From Arcticibacterium sp051269965 (GTDB lineage Bacteria > Bacteroidota > Bacteroidia > Cytophagales > Spirosomataceae): 14,101 bases of DNA. This document shows positions 1 to 8,349 of the stretch, in pieces. The notes beneath the pieces were generated by a model, which worked only from the letters and a program-made list of their open reading frames with translations, did no database searches and was not told the origin of the DNA. The stretch lies in contig JBNMFK010000072.1 of NCBI GenBank assembly GCA_051269965.1, positions 1 through 14,101 of the forward strand, in the 5' to 3' direction. Numbering within the stretch: position 1 is the stretch's first letter; each line of letters begins with the position of its first letter. A program made the translations under genes and the position numbers.

Positions 1-152
1 ATAAAGAGGGTAAACTTTATTTGAACCCAGATCCAGGTTTAGGCATAAAATTCAATCCTAAAAAAGCAGATTTTGTCATGGAGGTTTCTGAGAGGACTAA
101 GTTCCCTCATCCATACCTAAAAAGTCCTGATGGAGCCATCTATGGTTGGTAG
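1..152 (+). CDS. Enolase-superfamily sugar-acid dehydratase/racemase, C-terminal end (partial)
   Basis: The frame is open from the window edge and closes at a TAG at 150-152, giving about 49 residues of a C-terminus. It contains LYLNPDPGLGIKFN, the usual 'final strand plus PGLGI/V' segment of mandelate racemase/muconate lactonizing enzyme family proteins, and ends FPHPYLKSPDGAIYGW, a tail typical of bacterial acid-sugar dehydratases of that superfamily. The active site lies outside the window, so the substrate cannot be read. Position just upstream of a mutarotase-like gene and galactonate genes suggests it also acts on a sugar acid. It is a different protein from the DgoD-like gene further downstream, so the cluster had two enolase-superfamily members. 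No lesion is visible in the part seen. Confidence 0.68.
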   Translation, partial: KEGKLYLNPDPGLGIKFNPKKADFVMEVSERTKFPHPYLKSPDGAIYGW

Positions 153-192
153 ACGGAGACAATTTTAATTTATAGATAACCCTAATTTGAAA

Positions 193-1158
193 ATGAAAAT
201 GAGAATAGTTTTTGTAATGCTTTTTGTTGCTATCAATTGTTTTGGTCAAAATTATCCAAATGCAACAATCTCCAACGGTCATATCACTGCTAAAATACTC
301 CTTCCAAATGAAGGGAAAGGGTATTATCAAGGAACAAGGTTTGATTGGGCTGGTGTGATTTCCGAGTTGGAATATAATGGTCATAGTTTCTTTGGCGTTT
401 GGAATCCAGAATTTGAACATGGTTTACATGATGCCATTACTGGGCCAGTGGAAGAGTTTACGGTCATTGGATATGAAAAAGCCGAAGTGGGTGAGACTTT
501 TTTAAAAATAGGCGTAGGCGAGCTGGAAAAACCTGAAGAATCTGCTTACTCTAGGTTTAAAACCTATCAAATTAAAAACCACGGAAAAAGAAAGGTCAAA
601 GTAGGAAAGGATGAAATTCAGTTCACTCAAATTCTTAAGATGTCCAATGACTATTCTTATGAATATGTCAAGAAGATGAAATTGGAAAATTCCAGCTTGG
701 TTTTAAGTCATAGTTTTAAAAATACAGGAGATAAAATCATTCAAACAAGTGTTTACAATCACAATTTTTTCATAATTGATAAGGAGCCTACTAATGCTAA
801 CATCAAAACATCATTCGCTTTTGACGTAAAGCCAGATGGAGCAGTAAAAGGATTTGGAACAACTGCATTAATCAGGGATAAGGCTATTATTTACACTAAA
901 GCTCTTACGGGTTCAGAAAATGTATTCTCAAATGACATGACAGGATTTGGAAATACTTCAAAAGATTATGATATACGTATTGAAAATCTAAAAACCAAGG
1001 CTGGAGTACGCATTACCTGTGATCGACCTATAAACAATATGGTCTTTTGGGCTTGTGCTACAACTTCTTGTCCAGAGCCTTTCACTAAAATAGAAGTATT
1101 GCCTGGAGAGACTTTCACATGGACAATTAATTATGAGTTCTTAATTGATAAGCCATGA
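193..1158 (+). CDS. Exported galactose-mutarotase-like (aldose 1-epimerase superfamily) protein
   Basis: This is a protein of about 321 residues. It begins with a short signal peptide (MKMRIVFVMLFVAINCFGQ, probable cleavage after CFG or CFGQ), so it should act in the periplasm. The body is beta-rich, with features of the galactose mutarotase-like fold: an N-terminal GHITAKILLP strand, the central SVYNHNFFII segment carrying the His-Asn-Phe arrangement seen around the active site of aldose 1-epimerases, and a C-terminal PGETFTWTINYEF strand. Family knowledge suggests anomer interconversion or carbohydrate binding, but many mutarotase-like proteins have no assigned activity. I chose ATG 193; TTG 187 and ATG 199 are in frame, and no clear ribosome binding site decides between them. 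Its stop overlaps the next gene's start as ATGA, so the two were translationally coupled. It appears intact although its partner is not. Confidence 0.6.
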   Translation: MKMRIVFVMLFVAINCFGQNYPNATISNGHITAKILLPNEGKGYYQGTRFDWAGVISELEYNGHSFFGVWNPEFEHGLHDAITGPVEEFTVIGYEKAEVGETFLKIGVGELEKPEESAYSRFKTYQIKNHGKRKVKVGKDEIQFTQILKMSNDYSYEYVKKMKLENSSLVLSHSFKNTGDKIIQTSVYNHNFFIIDKEPTNANIKTSFAFDVKPDGAVKGFGTTALIRDKAIIYTKALTGSENVFSNDMTGFGNTSKDYDIRIENLKTKAGVRITCDRPINNMVFWACATTSCPEPFTKIEVLPGETFTWTINYEFLIDKP

Positions 1159-3319
1159 AGCAAGCACTATTCATTACTTATTGCCTGAGCTTATCATCTC
1201 TGTTAATTTCTTCTAGTTCTTCAGAAGATTTTCAACATGTAGATTGGGGACATTACGGTGGAGATAGCGGAGGTTCGAGGTACTCTGAATTGTCTCAAAT
1301 TAACATAGAAAATGTAGGTTCGTTAAAAGTAGCTTGGGAGTTTGATACCAGCGAAGAAGTGGATTTAGAAAAGTCTTTTGCCAATCAATGTCAGTCTATT
1401 GTGGTAAATAGAATATTATACGGAATCACCTCAAAACATAAGCTTTTCGCATTAAATGCTGCTATTGGTCAGGAGTTATGGACGTTTGATCCTTACTCAT
1501 TACCTGCACTCAAAGAGAGTTTTCATCCTATGCATGGTGTGGTTTATTGGGGAGAAAAACGAATAATCTATATGGTAGGTTCTTATTTACTGGCAGTAAA
1601 TGCCAACACGAGAAAGCTTATTAAGCGTTTTGGTAAAAAAGGTCTGGGCGGCTTACTTCAAGGCTTGGATGATGAATCTGTCAGGGGGTTCGATGTGAAC
1701 GACTATAGCATTCGCTCCACCTTACCTTACGTCATTAATAACAACACATTTATTATAGGTTCTTCGGTTTCAGAAGGCGGAAGTGCTTTACCAGGAAATA
1801 GCAGAGCTTTCAAAGTTAAACCTGGGAGACTGAGATGGGTATTCAATACCATACCTCTTCCTTGCGAGGATGGATATGAAACGTGGGCAAAAGACTCCTA
1901 CAAAAAAATAGGGGGAGCAAATAGTTGGGCTGGGATGGTTGTTGATCAGAAGAGAGGCAGTTCTTTTTTAGGTACAGGTTCTCTATCCATCGACTTTTAC
2001 GGAGCAGAGAGGCCGGGAAAGAATCTTTTCGCCAATTGTATTATATCGCTTGATGCAAACACAGGAAAGAGAGCATGGCATTTTCAAACCGTGCATCGTG
2101 ATTTATGGGATAAAGATATACCATGCCCGCCTAATCTTATCACAGTTATGCATGAAGGCAAGAGGATAGATGCGGTGGCTCAGGCTTCTAAAGATGGGTT
2201 TATTTTTATTTTTGATAGAGAGACTGGTAAACCACTTTTTAATCTTGAAGAAATTGATGTTCCCGTCTCGCCAGAATTGCCGGGAGAAAAACCATGGCCT
2301 ACTTAGCCTATGCCAACCAAATCGAAGCCCTCCGTAAATCAGGTACTTGAAGAAAATTCTATAAAGAGGATGCTCGAGGCAAATAAGTTTGTGCCAGAAA
2401 GGTTTAAGAATAGCATTTTGGGAAACAAGTATTTACCACCAAGTGAAAAAGGATCACTCATTTATCACATTGCTGGAGGAGCGGAGCGGGGTGGAGCGGC
2501 AGCAGATCCTAATGGAATTATGTATGTCAATGGCAATAATATGTTATGGTGGATTCAAATGAGGAAATCTTCTGAGGGAAATCAATCTTCAAGTGGAGAA
2601 CGACTTTTTAATCAGAACGGCAGTGCTTGTCATGGGATAGATAAAAATGCTGCTGCAAATCAAGCGTTCCTAAATTTAGAGTATAAAGCCGCTCGTTTAA
2701 ATAAATCGCAAATCTTAAAATATTTAGAATCTGGAAGAGGTCGGATACCTTTTTTTTAGTATTTGAAATCAGAAGATAGGCAGTCTATTGTTAATTTTCT
2801 CTTAGAAAAAGATAAGGAAAAGGGCTCCGGATTTGATGTTCATAAGACTGACACCGAAGAGACAGAGGATGGTAAGTTATTTCCGTATAATCCACTTTAT
2901 TTAAGCAGTGGGAATGTTCAGTTTTTGGATCTAGACGGTTACCCAGCGATGAAGTCGTCATGAGGGAATCTAAACACAGTGGATATGAATAGTGGAGAGT
3001 TTTTATGGCAAGTTCCATTGGGAGAATTTTCAGAATTAAAAAAAAACAAGGATTGGCCCCAGCAGGTACAGAGAACCACGGAGGTCCTATTTTATCGGTA
3101 AGTGGGCTGCTGTTCATTGGGGCAGCTTATGATGAGAAATTAAGAGCAATAGATACTAAAATAGGAAAGACTGTTTGGGAATATCAGCTATCGGCTGGCG
3201 GCTATGCCACACCCGTCACATATATGGTTAATGGTAAACAATATATTGAGGTAGCCGCTTGTAGTGCAGGATATGGATTAAAAGGAGGATCCAAGTTTTT
3301 GGCATTCTCTCTAGAATAA
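1155..3319 (+). pseudogene. PQQ-dependent sugar/alcohol dehydrogenase with cytochrome c domain, degraded
   Basis: The pieces add up to about 721 codons, the usual length of a PQQ dehydrogenase with an inserted cytochrome c domain. A signal peptide is followed by WGHYGGDSGGSRYSELSQIN, the standard N-terminal motif. Other blade motifs are GGANSWAGM, HRDLWDKDIPCPPNL and FDRETGKPLF, and the C-terminal GGYATPVTYMVNGKQY. Lesions in order are a TAG at 2304-2306 inside a PWPTQPMPTK-type motif (Gln codon lost), a TAG at 2757-2759 after GRGRIPFF, a TGA at 2961-2963 where family members have Trp in WGTLNAVDLN, and a frame change in the nine-A run at 3038-3046. The heme site reads NQNGSACHG, so the first Cys of CxxCH is Gly. 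A functional copy would be periplasmic and oxidise an aldose or alcohol, passing electrons to heme c. The ATGA overlap with the mutarotase-like gene marks an old operon. Confidence 0.88.
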
Positions 3320-3371
3320 TACGCCTTGAGTAAATGTTATAATACGCAATAAACTGGGTTTTTAAATAAAA

Positions 3372-4373
3372 ATGAAAGACACGAAGAACTTAATTATTGG
3401 TTGTGATTGGGGAACTAGCTTTTTCCGGCTAAGGATTATTGACAGCACTACAAATACTGTTATCACGGAATTAATGAGTACTGATGGCATAGCTAAGACC
3501 AATAGGAGGTTGGAAATGGAAGCAGCTCGCTTTGAGAATTTCTGTGAAGTGATATTGACGAATCTGACGTCCTTGAAAAGTAAGGTCTCATTTGATATTA
3601 ATAAACTTAGTATTATTATTTCTGGAATGGCATCCTCTTCAATTGGTATGAAAGAGCTTCCTTATGGGTATTTACCATTTGGAGTACAAGATGCTTCAGA
3701 TCTAAATGTAGAAATATTTGAGCGTATCAAATCATTTCCTAATCCTTTGATTTTGGTTTCTGGTTTGCGAGATAAACACGATGTTATGCGGGGTGAGGAG
3801 GTTCAGCTTTTAGGACTTGCCCATTTGATGGATTTTCCTAAAGAAATGGAAACTATCGTTATTTTGCCTGGAACACATTCCAAACATTGTTTTGTGAAAA
3901 ATGGTGTATTAAGTCATTTTCAAACCTACCTGACAGGGGAACTCTATCAAATACTCTCTGAGTATAGTATTTTAAGCAATTCCGTCACTATCGAAACACC
4001 AGAGGAGTGGTCGGCAAAGGCGGCCGAGGCTTTTTCGAAAGGTGTTTTGAATGCTAGAGATACCAGCATGCTAGTAAATCTTTTTAAAGTAAGGACTAAC
4101 TTCCTTTTTAAGGAAATGGAGAAAGAAGATAATGCTTTGTACTTAAGTGGTTTATTGATAGGTGAAGAGCTTAATAATATATGTCTTCCATCAGATACCA
4201 GGCCCATTATTCTCTGTGGAGGAGAAAACATGAATACGCTGTATAAAAAGGCTTTAGAGGTGTTAGGACTTGAAAAAAGAACTCAGTTTATGAAAAATGA
4301 TATCTTAATAAAAGCCACCATAGCTGGTCAGTCTGAAGTGTTCAAAATTCATAATAAAATTCTAAATGATTAA
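3372..4373 (+). CDS. dgoK: 2-dehydro-3-deoxygalactonokinase
   Basis: This is a 333-residue cytoplasmic sugar kinase of the DgoK family (usual length about 290-335). It would phosphorylate 2-keto-3-deoxygalactonate with ATP to 2-keto-3-deoxy-6-phosphogalactonate. Visible motifs are the N-terminal phosphate-binding IIGCDWGTSFFRLR (residues 8-21), SGMASSSIGMKELPY (84-98), the strongly conserved DVMRGEE (137-143), and LPGTHSKHCFVKNG (165-178). A C-terminal LCGGENMN segment fits the nucleotide-binding half of the hexokinase/actin-like fold. There is no signal peptide. The reading frame is intact. Its last 8 bases overlap the aldolase start, so the two steps are coupled. It starts about 50 bases after the broken PQQ dehydrogenase; I could not pick out a promoter in that gap. 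Confidence 0.9.
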   Translation: MKDTKNLIIGCDWGTSFFRLRIIDSTTNTVITELMSTDGIAKTNRRLEMEAARFENFCEVILTNLTSLKSKVSFDINKLSIIISGMASSSIGMKELPYGYLPFGVQDASDLNVEIFERIKSFPNPLILVSGLRDKHDVMRGEEVQLLGLAHLMDFPKEMETIVILPGTHSKHCFVKNGVLSHFQTYLTGELYQILSEYSILSNSVTIETPEEWSAKAAEAFSKGVLNARDTSMLVNLFKVRTNFLFKEMEKEDNALYLSGLLIGEELNNICLPSDTRPIILCGGENMNTLYKKALEVLGLEKRTQFMKNDILIKATIAGQSEVFKIHNKILND

Positions 4374-4998
4374 TAACTCGTTTTCGTGGGAATTGTTTGA
4401 AAAGGTACCCATTGTAGGTATTCTTAGAAACATAGCTTTTGAAGATTTTAAAAATATTTTCTTGGTGTGCCAAAAAGCAGGTCTTACCAATCTTGAAATT
4501 ACAATGAATACTCCAAGGGTAGAAGAAATGATTTCTTATGCTTTTGAAAACAATGAAGGATTCATGAATGTTGGAGCAGGAACTGTTTGTTCAGAATCTG
4601 ATTTAGAAAGAGCCCTAAAGGCAGGTTCTCAGTTTATTGTGACACCTATAATTTCAAAGGTAGTTATTGAAAAATGTGTGGCATTGGGTATACCTGTTTT
4701 TCCCGGAGCTTATACACCTACCGAGATTTATACAGCATGGAGTTTAGGTGCAAAAGTGGTTAAGGTATTTCCTGCTACTGCTCTTGGCCCATCATTTATA
4801 AGGGACTTGAAAGGACCTTTAGACCAAATTAAACTTCTACCCACGGGCGGAGTGAGTTTGGATAATATTCAAGACTTTAAAGCTGCTGGTGCCGCAGGTT
4901 ATGGAATAGGAAGTCAGCTTTTTAATAAAAAGCTTATTGTCGAGGAAAACTGGAAAGGATTACAAGAACATATTGAACAATACATTCTAAAAACCTAA
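4366..4998 (+). CDS. dgoA: 2-dehydro-3-deoxy-6-phosphogalactonate/phosphogluconate aldolase (KDPG aldolase family)
   Basis: This is a 210-residue class I aldolase of the Eda/DgoA family. It would cleave the DgoK product to pyruvate and glyceraldehyde-3-phosphate in the cytoplasm. VPIVGILR (residues 14-21) is the N-terminal strand. LEITMNTP carries the catalytic Glu44. VGAGTV (69-74) and IVTPIIS (91-97) are substrate-binding strands. KVVKVFPA holds the Schiff-base Lys133, and LLPTGGVS (158-164) forms the phosphate site. The length matches the family. The ATG at 4366 lies inside the dgoK 3' end, overlapping by 8 bases. Sequence alone does not separate galactonate from gluconate specificity; the neighbouring DgoK and DgoD-type genes favour the galactonate route. 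No lesions are visible. Confidence 0.88.
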   Translation: MINNSFSWELFEKVPIVGILRNIAFEDFKNIFLVCQKAGLTNLEITMNTPRVEEMISYAFENNEGFMNVGAGTVCSESDLERALKAGSQFIVTPIISKVVIEKCVALGIPVFPGAYTPTEIYTAWSLGAKVVKVFPATALGPSFIRDLKGPLDQIKLLPTGGVSLDNIQDFKAAGAAGYGIGSQLFNKKLIVEENWKGLQEHIEQYILKT

Positions 4999-5011
4999 AA
5001 TTAACACCCTA

Positions 5012-5404
5012 ATGAAAATTAAAAATTATAGATGGATAATAGTAGCACTTCTATTTTTCGCAACAATCATTAACTATTTGGACCGTCAAATTATTGGTTA
5101 ATTAAAGCCCATATTAGAGTTCGAATTTGAATGGGCTGAAACGGACTTTGCTAGAATAGTGATGGCCTTTACGGCGGCATATGCTGTTGGCTTACTTTTC
5201 CTTGGATGGTCATTGACAAGATTGGTACAAGAAAAGGGTATTCTTTTTCCCATGCTTATTGGTGGATTATTAGATAAATACAAAGACCTTGGTAATGTAG
5301 AGGTTGGCGATAATATTTTATTTATAATCTGCGGATTTACATACTTAGTGGCATGGCTAATCATCCATTTATGGACTAAAAAAGTAGGTAAAGTATCTTT
5401 ATAA
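5012..5404 (+). pseudogene. MFS sugar-acid (hexuronate/galactonate-type) transporter remnant
   Basis: From ATG 5012 the frame reads MKIKNYRWIIVALLFFATIINYLDRQIIG, the typical first helix of anion:cation symporter-family MFS transporters (ExuT/DgoT-like), which carry the NYLDR motif. An in-frame TAA at 5099-5101 sits where LLKPIL is expected, consistent with one base change from TTA. The frame resumes with helix 2 (FTAAYAVGLLFLG), then passes at about 5205-5240 directly to the C-terminal helix and tail (GILFPMLIGGLLDKYKDLG; FIICGFTYLVAWLIIHLWT). Only about 130 of the usual 420-440 codons remain, so helices 3-11 have been deleted. It cannot make a working transporter. It sits 13 bases after the aldolase stop, so it was the operon's import step, probably for galactonate or a related acid. 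Confidence 0.85.
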
Positions 5405-5453
5405 AAATTGAGTTGAAATTATTGCTCAATCTATAAAACACCCTATAATATTG

Positions 5454-6695
5454 ATGAATAACGAATCGAATGACAAGAAAAATAGAATGTCAGGAAGAAA
5501 GGTTTTATATTCACCGGGATTGGCTGGAGCAATCGCCATTCCAAGAGCAAGCTTTGCTAGACCATAATCAAAGGTTTACAAAGAAGACAGAACTATGGTT
5601 AAAATCACCAAGCTTGAGACTTTCTTGATAAAGCCTAGAAGGGTCTTTTTGAAGATTCATACAGATGCATGTGTTGTAGGTTCGGGAGAACCATTATTAG
5701 AAGGGAGAGCTCAAACGATTCAAACAGCTATAAAGGAAACAGAGCCTTACCTCATTGGAAAGGATCCAAGAGCTGTAACACATCATTGGCAAGCTATTTA
5801 TAGACATAGTTTTCATATAGGAGGTTCCCGTGATTTAAGTGGAATAGATCATGCCCTTTGGGCTATAAAAGGTAAACTTTTGAATGTCCCTGTGTACGAA
5901 TTATTAGGAGAACCCACCAGAGACAGAGTACGGACATACGGAAGAGCGAGTACTCCTGAGCAAATGAAACAAAAAGGTGCTGAAGGGCATACCGTCATTA
6001 AAACTGGGGTGGCAAAAGAGCGTCCTGCTAGAGTCGTAGAAAATCCAACGTTTATCAAATATGCTGTTGAAAATTTTGCCGCATTACGCGAAACAGGAGG
6101 AGATACCATGGATATCGGAATTGACTCATACAGAAATATTTCTCCACAAACTGCCAAGATACTTATCAAAGAACCAGTTTCTTATCAGCCGATGTTTATT
6201 GAGGAACCGTTTCAGACGCAGAATGTGGATGTTCTAGCTGATATTGCCAGAAGCACTTATTTGCCTATTGCCACTGGAGAAAGAATTTTCACAAAATGGG
6301 GCTTTAGAGAGATTTTAGAAAAAAGAGCAGCTATTATTCTCCATCCTGATATGTGTCATGCAGGAGGAATTTCAGAAATTAAAGTCATAGCAGGTATGGC
6401 AGAAGCCTATTGTGCTCAAATAGCCCATCACAACGCTATGGGGCCTATTTCTTTGGCCATAGGCTTACAGTTAGCGGCTAGTATTCCTAACTTCTTGGTT
6501 CAAGAGCAGGTTTCTTTAGGTGAGGGATACTTGAAAACGCCATTTAAATTGGGAAAAGATGGCCATGTTATGATCCCTACGGCGCTAGGTTTAGGTATAG
6601 AATTAGACGAGAACCAGCTTTCTGATAAACTTGATCATGATTAGCAAAATCCTCAAACTTACGACCCAATTGATAGCTCAGTAGTAGACTGGTGA
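5454..6695 (+). pseudogene. dgoD: D-galactonate dehydratase-type enolase-superfamily enzyme, degraded
   Basis: The longest intact frame is 5595-6644 (349 codons), clearly DgoD-like: KITKLETFLIKPR at the start, WQAIYRHSF, SGIDHALWAIKGK, FIEEP (201-205), ATGERIF (Glu229), HPDMCHAGG (Asp252), IAHHNAMGPI (His279) and PGLG-like tail. Upstream, in the same frame from ATG 5454, is a hydrophobic leader (SGRKVLYSPGLAGAIAIPRA) resembling a Tat-type signal, cut by TAA 5565-5567. Downstream of TAG 6642-6644 the frame continues as QNPQTYDPIDSSVVDW to TGA 6693-6695, where homologues have HDWRNP, so Trp became a stop. In the active site the DFHG motif reads DSYR: the first metal Asp (177) stays but the general-acid His (His185 in E. 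coli DgoD) is Tyr179. About three residues are missing from the GGPILxSAIAG loop near 77-82. A shortened protein could still be made from 5595, but normal dehydratase activity is unlikely. Confidence 0.8.
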
Positions 6696-6729
6696 GAAGT
6701 CAGTTTTCATTAATAAAAATAAAAATAGT

Positions 6730-7599
6730 ATGTTAAAAAGTATAAGTATTTTCGCTCTGGCCGTCTTAATAATGTCCTGTGGTGAGGAAAACAGCAAAAC
6801 AGAGAAGAGTATAACGGACACCGACGTACTGGTAGATTCGCTCCTTTACTTCAGGAATAATAAGATTAAAACTGACATTCTATCTCGTAAATTTCCAGAC
6901 TTAGGAAGAGAGAAAGCTATAGCGTTTCAGTTGGCTTGTTTGAAAAAAGAACTCGCAGGTGGGGCCATATTAGCAGGATGGAAAATGGGAGGCACCGTTG
7001 GCGATAGTACCAGTTTTGATCCAATAATGGGTTATATGCTTAAAGCGAACCAGTATTTTTCTGGAGATAAAATAGCTATTAAAGCTTTTCCTGAAAATGA
7101 AACAATGATAGAAGGGGAAGTGGGCTTTGTGTTTAAACAAGATTTCCCTGAGGGTGTGGGGTCCATAGAAGAATTAAAAGATGGTATTGATTATGCCATT
7201 GGAGCGGTAGAATTTGCTCAATCAAACGCCATAGGAATCAATAATGATCCAGAAACTGTGAAAATCAACCATGTTTTGGCTTTTGGTACGGGACAAGCTG
7301 GATTTATGTTGGGCAATAAAAAAATCGACTTCGCAGAATTTGATGTGGAAAACGAAGCAGTAGAGTGTTTTGTGGATGGTGAATTAGCGGCCTCTGGAGT
7401 ATCCAGTAGAATTCATAGAGGACATCTGAATGCACTTAATGCATTGGTAAATATGTTGCCAAAGTATGGATATATGATTAAAAAAGGTGACGTAGTTATT
7501 ACGGGGTCCTTGTATGCTAATCCTACTGTAAAGGGTGCTGCTAAAGCGAATCTACAGTTTAGCAGCTTAGGAGAGATTGACATGGAAATTTTTAATTAA
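6730..7599 (+). CDS. Lipoprotein with 2-keto-4-pentenoate hydratase / FAH fold
   Basis: This 289-residue protein begins MLKSISIFALAVLIMSCGEE, a lipoprotein signal with the lipid-modified Cys at 17, so it should be membrane-anchored outside the cytoplasm. Residues about 50-288 match the MhpD-like branch of the fumarylacetoacetase fold: LAGWKMGGT (82-89), the divalent-metal Glu pair in MIEGEVGFVF (Glu128 and Glu130), AIGAVEFAQ with the third Glu161, and the C-terminal ASGVSSRIHRGHLNALNALVN and GDVVITGSLYANPT motifs. The metal site looks complete. The family hydrates, isomerises or decarboxylates 2-keto acids. A lipid-anchored member is unusual because characterised hydratases are cytoplasmic. 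It ends the catabolic cluster and could act on a keto-deoxy sugar acid outside the cytoplasm, which is inference. The frame is intact; the AT-rich leader before ATG 6730 has no clear ribosome binding site. Confidence 0.78.
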   Translation: MLKSISIFALAVLIMSCGEENSKTEKSITDTDVLVDSLLYFRNNKIKTDILSRKFPDLGREKAIAFQLACLKKELAGGAILAGWKMGGTVGDSTSFDPIMGYMLKANQYFSGDKIAIKAFPENETMIEGEVGFVFKQDFPEGVGSIEELKDGIDYAIGAVEFAQSNAIGINNDPETVKINHVLAFGTGQAGFMLGNKKIDFAEFDVENEAVECFVDGELAASGVSSRIHRGHLNALNALVNMLPKYGYMIKKGDVVITGSLYANPTVKGAAKANLQFSSLGEIDMEIFN

Positions 7600-7638
7600 G
7601 AGACGTTTAGTTTAAGTTGAAAGTTAGTTTAGAGGCGG

Positions 7639-7677
7639 GTCTCTGTTGTCAGAAATGCAGCAGGGGCGGCTTTTTTT
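7639..7677 (+). terminator. Probable intrinsic terminator of the catabolic cluster
   Basis: GTCTCTGTTGT (7639-7649) can pair with GCAGCAGGGGC (7657-7667) across a 7-base loop in RNA, giving 11 pairs of which several are G-U. A seven-T run follows at 7671-7677. It lies 40 bases past the lipoprotein gene's stop, the right place for the end of this transcript. The wobble pairs make it weaker than a textbook terminator. Confidence 0.45.
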
Positions 7678-7849
7678 GCTAATACTCAAAAAAAGAATTT
7701 TAATATCTAACGTGTGATCCGTTGAATTTAACTTGGCGTATTTGATTCCGACAAGGAGCTAAAGATAACCCTTAGTGGTTAAAAATCAGGGAAGTCATCT
7801 ATCATATGGTGAACTGAAGAGTCTTATGAAATTTCAATTATTAGAGGAA

Positions 7850-8300
7850 TCAACTATGTTGAATAAGGACAAGCTTTTTTGAAGAGATAGCCTAATAAAA
7901 TCATCAAATTCTGGCTTAAAGCAAAATAAGTTTATTCTTGAGTTTGAGTTATTTGCCAATACGCGTTCGAAGTTACTAATTTCGGTAATTCCGTAATTCT
8001 TTATACTTGTTTGAAGATAGTTCGCTGATAAAAGAATTAAAAAAGGTAATTCCAATAACAATTACTACCAATAAAGTTGAAACATATTGTTGTCCCTTAG
8101 AAAAATAACAGCTATTCATGGTACCGAGAGATACTATGGATGGTATTGTAAATGGGAGTGTAGTCACATACTTATAATCTTTAATTCTATTCTTTTTTTA
8201 TTCAGGTTTTCCATCTCCAAATAGCATCATTGGGGGAAAAGAAAAGTATGATACCACCTAAAATCTTAAATGTGTGAAAAGACAGATATAGACCTCCTAG
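7850..8300 (-). pseudogene. MarC-family integral membrane protein remnant
   Basis: Read on the - strand, three consecutive pieces match the order of motifs in MarC/YchE/YhgN membrane proteins. First FHTFKILGGIILFF (about 8240-8280) resembles the family's 'RIAGGIILFLIAxxMLFG' helix. Then DYKYVTTLPFTIPSIVSLGTMNS (about 8110-8180, the part from VTT in an open frame 7976-8167) resembles 'FVPLAIPxxAGPGTI'. After a hydrophobic run (LLVVIVIGITFF) comes YGITEISNFERV in another frame (about 7950-7990), resembling 'GGIxxISRLMG'. The family is about 200 residues with six helices; here the N-terminal third is not recognisable and at least two frame changes plus stops interrupt it. MarC proteins have no firmly settled function. 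I am fairly sure of the middle motif and less sure of the borders. Confidence 0.5.
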
Positions 8301-8349
8301 CTTGAGTTCGGCGTAAGAAAATCAGTAGACTCACTAATCTTAAGAACCT

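Noticed and set aside
97..420. 107-residue open frame on the - strand
   Set aside because: It is antisense to the enolase-superfamily end and the mutarotase-like gene and has no protein-like motif.
3038..3046. Programmed frameshifting at the nine-A run in the PQQ dehydrogenase
   Set aside because: A-runs can be slippery, but three upstream stops in the same gene and the lost heme Cys make decay or a homopolymer sequencing error much more likely.
2304..6644. Stop-codon reassignment or programmed read-through explaining the interrupted genes
   Set aside because: The interrupting codons include TAG, TGA and TAA and replace different residues (Gln, Trp, Leu-like, Trp), so no single recoding fits. 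Neighbouring intact genes use ordinary stops, and the lesions come with lost catalytic and heme residues and a large deletion.
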